Of a DNA stretch of 64,000 nucleotides, positions 1 through 11,838 are shown piece by piece. Source of the stretch: Blastomussa wellsi (lineage: Eukaryota; Cnidaria; Anthozoa; Scleractinia; Plerogyridae). The notes beneath the pieces were generated by a model. The model saw nothing but the letters and a program-made list of their open reading frames with translations, was not told where the DNA came from and did not search any database. Each line of letters begins with the position of its first letter. The stretch's first letter is position 1. Location of the stretch: positions 21,943,219-22,007,218 of the forward strand of contig OX393564.1 in NCBI GenBank assembly GCA_947652115.1, written 5' to 3'. The position numbers and the translations under genes are program-made.

Positions 1-215
1 CAACAATTGAGCATTTCAGAATTCCCGAGGCGAACCTTCGCGCGCTGTATGTCATCTTCGTTGCCTTGGACTTTTACCCAACAACGTTGACTGTCTTCTT
101 CCTCTCGTTTTAGTTCAACATCGAATAAAAAATTAACGCGTTTTTTTACCAGAGTAAATTTATCATCTACATCCTCTTTTAGCAGGACAAATTCTAGATA
201 ATTCTGATGAACCAT
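1..215 (-). CDS. Partial gene, KH-like N-terminal exon (N4BP1/KHNYN-type possible)
   Basis: An open frame of 71 codons runs from an ATG at 215 down to the window edge. The ATG has a good context (GGGAAGATGG) and an in-frame TGA four codons upstream, so it is a plausible true start. The peptide begins MVHQNYLEFVLL and continues with a KH-like pattern: a charged helix, a beta strand around CWVKVQG, then a helix around EDDIQRAK. That arrangement (hydrophobic strand, small residue, acidic pair, helix ending in AK) resembles the first KH-like domain of N4BP1/KHNYN-type RNA-binding proteins, which carry a NYN ribonuclease further on. The rest of the gene lies outside the window, so the family call is a guess from one domain. 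The coding nature is moderately supported; the function is not proven. Confidence 0.5.
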   Translation of the reverse strand, partial: MVHQNYLEFVLLKEDVDDKFTLVKKRVNFLFDVELKREEEDSQRCWVKVQGNEDDIQRAKVRLGNSEMLNC

Positions 216-2162
216 CTTCCCTGATCACGACCACGCGTTCATGTTTTGCCCCTGATCGCTCGACTGACACTTGGGCGGGATCAAAAGTTTTAATACACCG
301 GAAACGCTGACACTTGTCAATGACGTCATTAAGCTTCAACTACTTCCTTCGCAAACAGTACAGTAACTGGAACAATCGATAGATACTTAGATTTTCACAC
401 ACAAGCTGTTGTTATTTAATAACATTTACTTTACAACACTGCTCGACTCGTTTTAAGTCAGATTTGAGAATTTTTGACGCCAGGTCTGGAACAAATAAGG
501 GAAACCAGAAAAGGGGACTACCCGTTTTTCTTTGCAAAAATGCTTGTCGTTCCTTTGTCCAAATTTGGGTTCGCATTCCTTTATCTCCGCTGAAATCACG
601 TCCAAAAAAGAATCGTGTTGACGGGAATTGAACTGAATGTTGACCAACTCCAGACATTCCTCCACTGCAAGTAATTGCCCTCGAGGCACAAACATCAACA
701 AGAGAATTTAATTTAACAGACAAAGCTTACAGAATTTTTTCATCGCTCTACCACCTGTGGAGACATTTTGTGTGGATTACGTGACTCCACCTTGAACGTG
801 CTTGGAATAACGTCCTTCCAGCAAGCTAAAATTAAAATTTTGCGGTAAATTACAGAAATGTATATCATGTAATAAGGCTAAAGTTAACTTTATTTTTCTC
901 TTGTTTTGAGTGCAATATCTTCCATTACAACACCCGCACCCGTTGAAAATCTTTCTGGGCAATAAAACCAAGATTAAAAGGTTAGGCGTCGATTTGAAAG
1001 ATTACTGGTCTTATACAGCTGCTTTTAGATGCCTCCAGGGCAAAATTCTTGTTTAAAAGAATAGTTTGTTGTGGGTTCCAAATATATATCACTAAATTGC
1101 TTTCAGCCTATTGTCCTTTATTTATAAACATTTTTTTGGCTAGAATGGCAGGCAGTCTACATTGTTATCGGGATAACGGCATTCAGCGATTTCTACCTTC
1201 TTCACAAGTGGCCAAGGGGCTTGAAATTCCTTTGGTATTGAGAGAAATTGCCTTTCTTGGTTCAGTTTAGTTTGAGACAGCTGGATTTTTGCCCGGTTTC
1301 ACGGTTACCCAAACCAATTTTTGGGAGTGCGAAAGAAATCTAGAGCGGACAAACTAAGCGGATATTTTCATAAACTAAAGCATGCATTTCATGTAAAAAG
1401 AATCTTCTGCTTCTGCCGCCTCCACTTATCGGGCCTTTTCATTGGGAAAGGTTGATCTAAATTTGGACTTTAAACGTCCTAATTATGGAACATTTTATCA
1501 TTTTTCTTGCTCAGCGGGGTGTCTAGACATCAATCAGTTTGGAGAGTCTTTTCGGTCAGCGTCTTTAGAAGTGTGAATGAATCTTCTGCTGGTAACCCAA
1601 GGCCATATGATGAAAAACAAAAGCGGGTAGTGATTTATGGGCTAAGAAATGAACTTCATTACGCGTGGGTTGCTTGAATACTGGCCTGGCATCCCTCAGG
1701 CTGGCATGATAGCTTCACTGGAACGAAAAACGCAAAATAAAAATACTTATGAAAATAAGATGATAAAAAGAAAAAATGCGCGCGAGATAAGAGAAAATGG
1801 CGCGAAGTCCTGACTCTCCACTCGACGAAAGATTCGGGATGAAATTAAAATGGGGTACTCACAACTTCAGAACAAAATGGCAAGGAATAGTTATTCAGCC
1901 AGGCGTTGGAACCTTAGTTTATCGTCATTTTGATCAGATTTGGAGTTAGCATGGATTATGAGGGCGTAAATATGGCTTATACGTCAATCATATATGTCGC
2001 TGCGGTCATTTCATTCCCTCATATCCCCTATCGTTAACTCTTACCACCGTCACGCATTTATTTTTTAGTTGAGATCCGGCAAAAGAAAGCAGCTTAGCTT
2101 CAAAGCCATCCTCGACTGATGTTGGATGTCATGAATTTTCTAAGCAAAACAATTCTGATAAA

Positions 2163-2367
2163 AATATAATTTGGTTTTATCAACTGGGTTGATAATGTCA
2201 ATTGGCCACCGTAAAGAGATTCAAGTGCTGACGTTTCGAGCGTTAGCCCTTCGTCGGAGCGAATCCGAAGGGCTAACGAAGGGCTAACGCTCGAAACGTC
2301 AGCACTTGAATCTCTTTACGGTGGCCAATTGACATTATCAACCCAGTTGATAAAACCAAATTATATT
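2163..2367. repeat. Near-perfect palindromic repeat, Penelope-type terminal sequence
   Basis: Two arms of about 90 bases are reverse complements: the left starts ATATAATTTGGTTTTATC at 2164 and the right ends with its complement at 2367. The centre carries a short tandem duplication of GAAGGGCTAAC. The minus strand of the left arm (2232-2259) reads CCGACGA, an insert, then CGAAAC. This resembles the conserved core of a hammerhead ribozyme (CUGANGA...GAAA) with one C for U. Such motifs are known from the terminal repeats of Penelope-like retroelements. Two copies head to head would explain the palindrome. Confidence 0.7.
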
Positions 2368-2374
2368 GTTATAC

Positions 2375-2419
<45 letters not shown>

Positions 2420-5400
2420 CAATTCTGATAAAATGTAACTTCAAGTGGCTTAAAGTATTAGTCGTGTCAAAAGGCGTGTGTCAATGACGGTGGTGTGGCG
2501 TGGGTGAAGCGCTGCGTCATTCTGCACAGAAAACCCTTCGTCGTGTTTCCACGCTTAAAATAATAACTGTTTTTTGGAATTTTATCAACCGCACGACTAT
2601 GATTTTATGTTTCTTTGTTTTGCTTATCCTCGCACAGGCTTGAAGCTAGACGCGCACTCAACCCATAACAGCACCTAGGACACCATGGAAACGGTACTTG
2701 TGAAGGCGGAACTCAGGAAACGAAATTATTGTTGCCAAATAAATCGCATGTTTTCAACCGTTGGAACGGACACAAAAAGCTAAAGGTCCGGTTGTAAAAA
2801 GGAAATAACCTTGCCATTTCGATAATTTTGTTTATATTTGGCAATTTGCGTCACCAGGCACTTCAGGAAAGGCTCTGATCCGTTAACTAAGTCAAACTCT
2901 CTTAATTGATTTTATTAAAAACAGCTCACGAGTGTTGTTCAATTCTCCGTTTTCCCGTTCTCAGCCTACTGCAAAATGCTTGTTCAATGTTTAAAAATAT
3001 TAAATAGTCCGATTGTTGTTAGCGTCCTTTTTATGCTAACGAACTGTTAGTTTGGGCAGAGAGTTGGCGGAATGATAGGCCATTCTATCGGCGCTAATCA
3101 CGAAAAGGCGGAGTTTTCTCAAAAGCTCAAAGTGCAGTACTTAAAACGGCCCACTATCTATTTTGACCAGCCCCGAGGCAAATTTTAGCCATTACCGAAA
3201 CTAAAACCAAACCATTGGCGAAACTGATTTCGGCATTCGCGAAAATGACGATGTTTTCAGTTTAGCTCAGCAGTTCATTGCAGAAACTGAACGTGAATTT
3301 CAAGGGAGTCTTTCGCTGTAGATACAGATACAGAAGTGAATATTGATTTAAAAATTCACTGGCTATTAAGTATTCTCTAAGAACTTTACATGTATAGCTT
3401 TGTTTGATTGTGACTGTGCAAACATGTTGCAGTTTTGATATGAAGGTGAAAGTACAGGGCTGTGGTCTAACGAAGGACTGCAAAAATCTTATGGCGCTAG
3501 TTTTTTATGCGCTTACCTTTATGTCTTGAGTGCTATTTTTGTTTTGATCAATGGCTGTGCATTTTCATTTCGCGTCCACGCATAACTAAGTTTGCCTAAC
3601 TGTTCAATGCCCATTACTCGTACGAAGTACTTACGAGCATTTCTGAAGGTTGGGCCGTTAACCTTGTGATTAATCACGCGATGCTAAAAGCCTTATATAC
3701 CATATATTTTCAAAGAAAGCGGCCACACAAACAAACGGTAGCTAAGTGGTCTAGTGCAATGAAAACGCCTTCGACAGAGGTTGAATTGATGTGTTACATT
3801 TAATAGCGTATGCCTGTTTACATTTCTAATTGTCGTGAAAGACATTTGGTAAAAAAGGCAAAGCGTGCTATTAATCTTTATAGACGGCTAATCAGAAACA
3901 AAGGCGTATTAGAGCAGGATGACTACGGGAAAAGGTTCAATTTAATTTCAAAATGTCTGACACTGCTATCTGGAACTTACTTTTTTGTCGAAATTGCAAC
4001 CAGAATGAACACAGGTATCCGTGGCTGACAATACAAATACTTGGGCTGCCTGTGATGCGAACGTGAAAGGTGTCAATAACTTTGCACACCGCAAAATGAA
4101 CGACTTTGAACAATAACAGCCAGAAGACGCCTGAAACGTTATCTCGCAATCGGAAGCTTATCTGAGTTCGCGCCATCTTACACGCTAAATAGTGAGGTAA
4201 AATGAAACAAATTAATGTGGGAGTTATCTGCGGTATCAAAATGTCTTGCTTATGATAAGTTACTCTCCCATCCGGAAAGTAGCGTCAAATTGTCCGCAAT
4301 ATCGAGTCGATACGGCGCCTTATTTCATGGAAGAAATATGGCTCAGTATATATGGCTCAGTATTGACCGGATTGCGGTAGCAAAATTGGCTTTAACAATT
4401 GATACAGGAACAAAAGGGTAAATACTGGCTGACCACAGATGATCTTAATTATCTACTTCACGATATTCGTGTAGCGTTTGACAGCTCGCTAAGCTGCCCG
4501 GACCAGGACGCGAAGTCTGACCAAACTCGCACGCGAGCTTATCGAGGGCACGCGAGCAACAAAATCCGCTCGCCATAACTCCGCGACCAAATGTTAACCC
4601 ATGTCAATATTTCACTGTATTTATTGGTCTTTTTAAATGCTATTTAGTTATTTCTTACTGACATGTCAGCTGAGGTACTGAGCTTATGTGTAGCTGTCGA
4701 ATGGATCTGTCACCCCACCTCATGAATTGCTTCCCGCGCTGCTTCTCTGCACTTTATTTTATCAGTCTTTCTTCCGTTTGTTGGTCGATAAGTTTATTGG
4801 CAACATGGGAATTTCCAGTTTTAGAAAAACTGTAAACTTATTAAGACCGGGTTAAAATCTTTTGGCAGGTCCTTCACTACAACTACATGTGTGCCAACAT
4901 TTTCACGGTGACTCGATAGTCACATTTCTAAACGTAACTGTTCTGTGTTTGGAATGATATAGGCGGTTGGCACAAGTCAAGATGAAATAGCAGGTTTTCT
5001 TATCTTTGACCTGTAGGCCGATTTGCGAAGTCTAAAAGAGTTTCCGTGAAGCGTTAATTTAGCAGACATTTTCTCGACCACTGCCTTTAAAGGTGGCTAC
5101 CTACAATAGTTCAAAAACCGGGTTGGTGGGGGCGAGATTCATAACTAGTGGTTTAATAAGTTGCAGACGAATTCTGTTTGGTAGCCGGCATTCAGGGAGC
5201 TAGTTAACTCACAGTCCACTTTACTGTATTGAATTGATTCGGCTTTCAGTGCAAGGGATGTGCGTTTCAATCTAAAAGCAATAGCTCGAAGCATGCCTAA
5301 ACTACTCTCTTGTATTGGCCGTAATTGTTTTTTAGGAGAAATATTCTAGTGAAAAACTCTCATTTCAGCTGAAATCTTTCCGCCAGCTTGATCTCAAGAT

Positions 5401-5833
5401 ATTTGAACAGTACATTACTTGTTAGACGCTCACGTGTTTTCCGAGTGCACCTCGTAGAAAACACTTAAAATAAGCCACGGAACGAAAATTAAAATCGTCA
5501 TTAACGCGATGCTGGCCTGCGCAATGATATTAGAACCTAATATTTGCTTCAGTAAATTTTTGTTAATGTTATCCGCAGTCATGATTAGAGCACATGATTA
5601 CACGATATGATGATTCAAGAGGAAATATTGCCTTAGAGTTCAGACTTGCTTACGAAGCAGTACAAGTGTTTATGGTCCCCTTTCGGTACCAAAGGTTCTT
5701 TAACGCCGAGAAAGAAAGTTTTTGCTGGAGCGCAAATACAACACAATCGTTAGAAATTGCACTAAAGCTGTACATAGGTTGTTTGGTGTTGTTATTTAGA
5801 TGAAACACGACACAAGCTGGTGGAAACAGATAA

Positions 5834-5853
5834 CCCCCCCCCCCCCCCCCCCC
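5834..5853. repeat. Poly-C tract (20 C) followed by A-rich tract
   Basis: Twenty consecutive C residues are followed by CAA and then A-runs. It lies in non-coding DNA and is a simple-sequence tract prone to length error in assembly. Confidence 0.9.
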
Positions 5854-8800
5854 AACAAAAAAAAAAAAACAGTTACGTTTGGTGCTGTACATATAATTTG
5901 CTAGCAGAATTTTACTGAGCTTGTTCGGGGGTTGCAGTAAGCCGTGAATCACAAATTTTGTTTTTATTTTGCTTTACGAGGAAACAATAGCAGGCTGTGA
6001 TTGCAAAACGGTTCAATATACACATAAACTATAACCCTAGCTTAATATGATTGATGGCACTTGACAAGAACAGTGGTCGGAAAACAAAGTTGCCATTTTA
6101 GGCTAACTTTAACAAAATGTAAATACTTTTAACTATTTTGTACTGAGGTGCTGTATGTTGTGTCGTCTCTTTTCTATTTAAAAGTGTGTCCTGGATGAAT
6201 TTCGAACGATTTTTGAGACGAGTTTCAAAAACATGTGAAACAGTCCGCTAACAACAGTTTCTTCAACTTCCAGTCTTACTAACTAATTTTCTAGCAGCAA
6301 TTAGTGATAATATAGTTGTTTTTCCTTTCCACGACAATAAAATCTTTACTAAAGGAAGTTGTGGGTGTAATAAATTGCATGCTTGGCTTTGCGATAGCGG
6401 ATCATGATGTTTCATTCATTGACTTCAGGTCAAAAAGCTTGCAACTGCGCTGGTCACAAATGCATGAAGCGTGTTCGGCTCAAGACTCGACTCGGCGCAT
6501 TTGATGTTCATAATTTGTGCATTCAGTAGTTAGTTCCGGTAGGCAGCTAGCGTAAAACGACAAAAGCAATGAAGCAATCATTGCCATAAATTACCTACCT
6601 TCATCTTCCGTGGATATCTAGAAATAAGAACACACGATGGGATCAACGAATTTTTAAACAAGACTCCGGCTTACTTCATCGCTCAAAATAGTCTTGAACT
6701 GGACAATAGCGCTTTGTGCAAAGTGTGGGAGGTTGTTTTTCACGAATGCTAATTCATAGAACTTTAGCCCACTTTTCATTACGCTGGTGGACTTGTCATC
6801 TCGTATGTCACGGGACTACAGAAATAGGGCAATTAAAACTCCTTTCCGGCTTGTTGCCAAGTTTTCGCCCATTGTTGTTAAAACTAAACGGAAGTTTGCG
6901 GTGTAGAATAATTTACATGTCGATTGTCACATGTATCGTATTTTCGCGACAACCTCAATAACCTCCTTTTGCAGGTTTGTGTACCTACGAAGGGACAGAA
7001 ATGTAATTTTAATGTTCATTCGAGAGAATGACTTTCAATACAAGTATTTGAAAGTGATAGTTCGAAAATTTAAAGGGGCGCGGCCATTCATAGCAAATTG
7101 CAAGGCCTGAGATAATCAGGGTAATGGTCGTTTAAAGTTTGTTTAGCAAATGATTAATTAGGTCAGCCTTTAGGCAATATTTTGAACATTCAAATAACCG
7201 GCTTGGGGAAGTAAAAATGCAAGATTTTGAAAATATTTCGCTGCAAAGCTCTCCAGAAAACAAACACGCTGTTCACCCTCTCTATCTTGGCGCGTCATCG
7301 TGTCGCTTGAGTTTTTGTGTTATTATTGTTTTTCCCTCTGCTGGAAATTATCAGCCAAACAGAAGGGTTTAAATAGCCTTTGTCTAAAAGACATGATTAA
7401 GTAAGGACTGAATAGCGACTCTGTGACATTGACGGCGACAAGAAACAAAAGACTTTGAGGTTGACATAAACGCATTGCCCTGAAAATAAGCTAAAGTGAC
7501 AGATATTATCTTTAATTGACGTACCTCTTGCAAGGATTGTAAATGAGCCAAAGGCTTCACAGAAGAGGTCTTTTTGGTTTTATTTGTTCAGGTTGACTAA
7601 ACTAAATAATCCAAACCAGTGGTTGATCGAGTCACTGAATACTTTTCAATTGTACAACTTACTGGCGCGAGGTAGAGGAAGTTCGCTTTATTTACGGTGA
7701 ATACAACACCCACTAACGACCTAGAAATGAACGAGGAACCGTTGAATCAAATATATCTAAGAGCTATTTGCTCGGACAATTGGGCGCCTATAGCGATCGT
7801 AGTTCCTTAAATAAAGTGATTTACAAGTCACTCTTATATGAAAGAAGTTATTGTTTAGCTAGGGATGTTTACCCAAAACAAGACCGCCTTGTGTTGGCTT
7901 AGGCGCTCAGTGGCAGTCAGTCAGTGATGCGTAAAGTGAGTGAAATACTCTTGACTATCCATATCAGCTGTATAACAATTGAAGTACACATAAGCTTTAA
8001 ACTCTGCAAATGCTGAAAGGGTGCTATTGGAGAATTGTTGTAGTTACCTTCCACCTGTTAAGTATTTTGTGAGACATCTTTATATGTAGGGGGAGGGGGG
8101 CAACTCGATTTGCGGTTGCGATTTGCGAGAAAGTCTTCCAAAAAAAAATGCAAGACGAGTATTCGCCAGAACACTGTTTTAAAGAAATATTAAGCCGTAA
8201 ACAGCGCAATGACTAGAACATCTTGGACCAGCTAAAACTGCAGTCCACAGTACATTTTCCCATATTATGTTGTGCTTTTAAATTTGAACTCGATGAATGA
8301 ATGTTTTGTCATCAGGGTCAATTAGTGTCTGCGCCCGATTTTCAGAAATGCTGAAATACTGGCTGTCTGTATAAACTGCATGAAGATAGCTATCGGATAC
8401 GACTGAAGATCAGACGATAACACTAAATTGAATCTATTGCTTCCTAAACTTAGGTTAATATCTGTCTTCATAACCCAAGAAAATATCCATTTTTAAAAGG
8501 CGGGGTTTTACCTGATTTCAATGAAATTTTGAGAGGTTTAGAGTAGGTATAAAAGGAAGAAAATTACTTTTGAAACACCCACAGACAGTTGACCCCCACC
8601 CAAGAGCAACCAGCCCGGTACGGGGACTGTTTGGGTGTGCATATTCTAATTTTAAACTTCTAATTCTAATTTTCAAACTCTATTAAATCTTACTATTTCA
8701 TATTCCTCCAAATTTTCCTCCTCCTTTAAGAAAAACTCCCTCCTCCCAAATATACCCAAAAATCATCCAAAAATTTACAAAAAGTCACAAAACATTCACT

Positions 8801-9715
8801 GGTGAGAGATGAATGAAGGGTTTTGGCATTCCTTGAAACGCAAACGAGACATATGCTTTAAACCCACTTTAAATGACGGAAAACTGCTTTCAGGTAGAAT
8901 CCCACCTTAACAAAGTTAAAAACCTCCAAGAAAATCGGATTTGGTAAGTGCAAGCTAAACAACACTGTCTTTGGTTGGTGTCTCCTGGATCAGTTATACG
9001 GAAAAGTATTGCCAATTTTTTCCCTTATAATTGTATATTTTTTCACCTGACTTCAATATAATCCAAGCGCGCACTTACGCTTCTAAATTAAAGTAACAAA
9101 AAGTTTCTTTGATTTGTTCAAAGATGGAACAAGCGTCGAAGATAAGTCAACTCTGAAAGTCTTTTCGAGATTGATCATTCGGGAACATACCTGTTTTGTT
9201 CTATATTTTCTTCAGAGACTAGAATGGCCAACGAAGTTTCATTCTCCTTTTCTTGCAAATATTCACAACCCCCATGAGCCTTTTTCGGAATTATTAAAAT
9301 TACTAAAGTTGCGTGATTTCACTTGATCTTATCTTTTTTTCTTGCGTGCTGCAAACTGATAATTCTTCCTTCATCTGTTGTCGAGACTTATGAACTTACA
9401 AGCTGATTGTCAGGCAGACTTGTGACTTTTCCGTCAACTTTTTGTAATTTTGAACATTGATTTGCGTGATAGCAACAGGTGTTTCCATTTTCGTTTCCTA
9501 TTTGCGTGCAGACTGAAGAACTCCTGTTCATTTCGCATCTGCTGTCGAGACTATAATATGGACACAGGGTAGCAGGTCAGCATACTTTTATTAAATTCCG
9601 AATTTTCATGTCGTTGACCCTGCTTTATCGGTTTCTGTTGTATTGTTGTCTCGAGTCAACTTTTTTACGTAGTATCAACCTTGCAGTTATGTTTGTGTCC
9701 CCAGCCCTACTCTCT

Positions 9716-9752
9716 GCGGGGGGGGAGGGGGGAGGGGGGGCTGAAGCCCCCC
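9716..9752. repeat. G-rich low-complexity tract
   Basis: Several runs of 6-8 G are separated by single A residues, followed by CTGAAGCCCCCC, which can pair back with part of the G tract. Non-coding; a G-quadruplex or hairpin is possible. Confidence 0.7.
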
Positions 9753-10250
9753 AATAATTATATGTGGAATAATATTAAATTCCCCCAATTGAAAAATTAC
9801 CGTTTCACTTCTATTATAGATGTGCGGGAAGTAATAAAATAATTCACTGCGTCTGGTGTATTGGGATGCATTTTTAGCCAATCCAGGAGCATTCATTTTA
9901 AACATTTTCCGGGGGAGCGTGCCCCGGATCCCCCCAGATGGCTTCCGTTGTCGTCGTGCACTACAAATTTCTAACGCATTTGCATTAGCCCCACCCATCC
10001 CCCAATCACAAATATGCTCCGCCGGTCCCTGTTTCATAGCACCGTGTGTATGTAGAATACACAGTAAGCGAAAGCATTTACTAACCTGAATTTTGTGTGT
10101 AGAATTTTGTACATTATGCTTTTGCTTCCCTTTTAAAGGTTTTAAGCACGCTAATTCCCATTGTAGACTACACTCTTTCGCGGGAGGTTGGGTTGTCATC
10201 ACGCACGGCGACCATTCTCCTCCGCAGAACCACTTGTCCCTCTTAGCCGT

Positions 10251-10438
10251 GGAACAAGTAGCTCTGGGGCCATGGGGACACATGATTTGATTCGCTGAAA
10301 TCAAACAAAGGCAGTCCAATCACATCAGCTGTTTTAAAATCCCAAATTAATTAGCACGTTTAAAACGGTGGATGTGATTGGACTCCCTTTGTTAGATTTT
10401 AGCCAATCGAATCATGTGTCTCCAGAGCCACTTGTTCC
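10251..10438. repeat. Foldback / MITE-like inverted repeat
   Basis: The left arm contains GAACAAGT, CTCTGGGGCCATGG and GGCAGTCCAATCACATC. The right arm contains GATGTGATTGGACTCC, CATGTGTCTCCAGAGCC and ACTTGTTC, i.e. the same blocks in reverse complement and reverse order. Arms are about 80 bases with mismatches around a short AT-rich loop. No coding content. Confidence 0.65.
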
Positions 10439-11838
10439 TCGCGCACAGGGCCAGTCGGCTTTGAGGGACTGGGGCGTGGAGCCGAATTATCACGCAACAT
10501 GGGACGGGGCGTGAGCCGAAATGTCACGCAATTCCGCGTTCTCGATCAAATTGGTGGCCCGGGGAAGCAAGAATGTACGTAGTTGCGTTTCTGGTCATTC
10601 CTGAAGCATTTGATTCGTAAAGCCCAGGTAAAAATTCTTTGTTTTAGTTTATGGATTTACCATAATGCGTCTTAAAGATCTACCACCCTCTTCCATCGGG
10701 TGTAGAAATTTTTATTTAAATTTCTGAGTTTCTCGTCTTGTCATGTCTTGTAATGCGGTGTAATGAAATGAAGTTTGGTACTTGCTCGATTGTAGCTAAA
10801 TGTATTCCAGATCTTTCGTGTCCATACTGGATCACACTAGCATTGATCATTGTTGCGTTTTGGGAAACCTATTACATTGTTTGCGTTTGGTAAATATCTC
10901 AGGACGATCAGAAACCTATGAGATTTTTTAATCGGCCAATTCAGTTATGCTTCAACTCAAAGTTGGTAATAAGTAAGCATGCATGTCTTCATTCTGGCGT
11001 CTCAGTTTAATTGGCCTGTTGAATAAATCGGTCGCCTGAGGTAACGGGGGCAACAAGCTACTGTTCAATTTGTACCGGCATGTTCATTTGATTCATTGTA
11101 GATACAGATGAGCTTACATGCAACAGACAACAAGTTGTCCCCCGAGCAGTTCATACAAGATTAGAACATATACATTTCAAACGGGGATAATTTACCATAA
11201 AGATAATTGTATATAAAATAGCAGATTCACACATAGTCCGCTACAAGTTTATCTTAATTCTTTCTTACAATATAAAAACGCATGTTTATTTGACCCACAA
11301 TTTTAAACCGGAAGTGCTTCTCAGAAATGCAGTTTGCGCAAGCTTTCTCAGGAACGGAACAAGTCATTTGATTCCTGAATTTCGTCGAACTTAGTTACAC
11401 GGAAAGATGACGGGATTTGTAGCATGTGTGTATAAGCACTTCTTTTGATGAACGGAGAACTATCTTATTTAATACAACAACAAACGTACCAAAGAAGACT
11501 TTCTCAAAGCACGACGTGACGCTATTAACGTGACTGTTTTCACACAATCCACAAGTAATTGTGAAGAGAGACGCATTGTTATAATACCATTTTAGAAATT
11601 ATCTTCCTTGAAAAAAAGCTTCATAAAATCAATCGTCGGTCTTGCACCAGAAACCAAAGCAATATAAAATTGCATTTTCATAGTAAGTAACTTCTTACTT
11701 TGGAGATTCAGCGCGTTTCACGGTAACTCTTTGTAGGAACATTTTGCCAGTGCGCTTGAGCGCGTACTGGAATACCAAAATAAATCACATTCTTGTTTCT
11801 TATGGTAACAGGAAGTACCGTGAATCGTTATACTGGCA

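Larger units (their letters stand above)
216..11838. other. 11.6-kb gene-poor stretch
   Basis: No protein family is recognisable on either strand here. The open frames are short (60-210 codons), overlap each other on opposite strands and have no coherent domain pattern. The longest, 210 codons at 9687-10319 (-), runs through a G-rich tract and half of an inverted repeat and is rejected as coding. The stretch holds a near-perfect palindrome (2163-2367), a poly-C run (5834-5853), a G-rich tract (9716-9752) and a foldback repeat (10251-10438). The last kilobase should contain the promoter and 5' UTR of the NACHT gene, but no TATA box or initiator can be named with confidence. Confidence 0.6.

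Noticed and set aside
412..723. Two overlapping minus-strand frames (103 and 82 codons) near the KH-like exon
   Set aside because: Neither shows a family motif or clear splice sites joining it to the exon at 1-215, which already has its own start codon and upstream stop.
9687..10319. 210-codon open frame on the minus strand, the longest in the left flank
   Set aside because: It crosses a G-rich tract and one arm of an inverted repeat, has no domain resemblance and two frames oppose it on the other strand.
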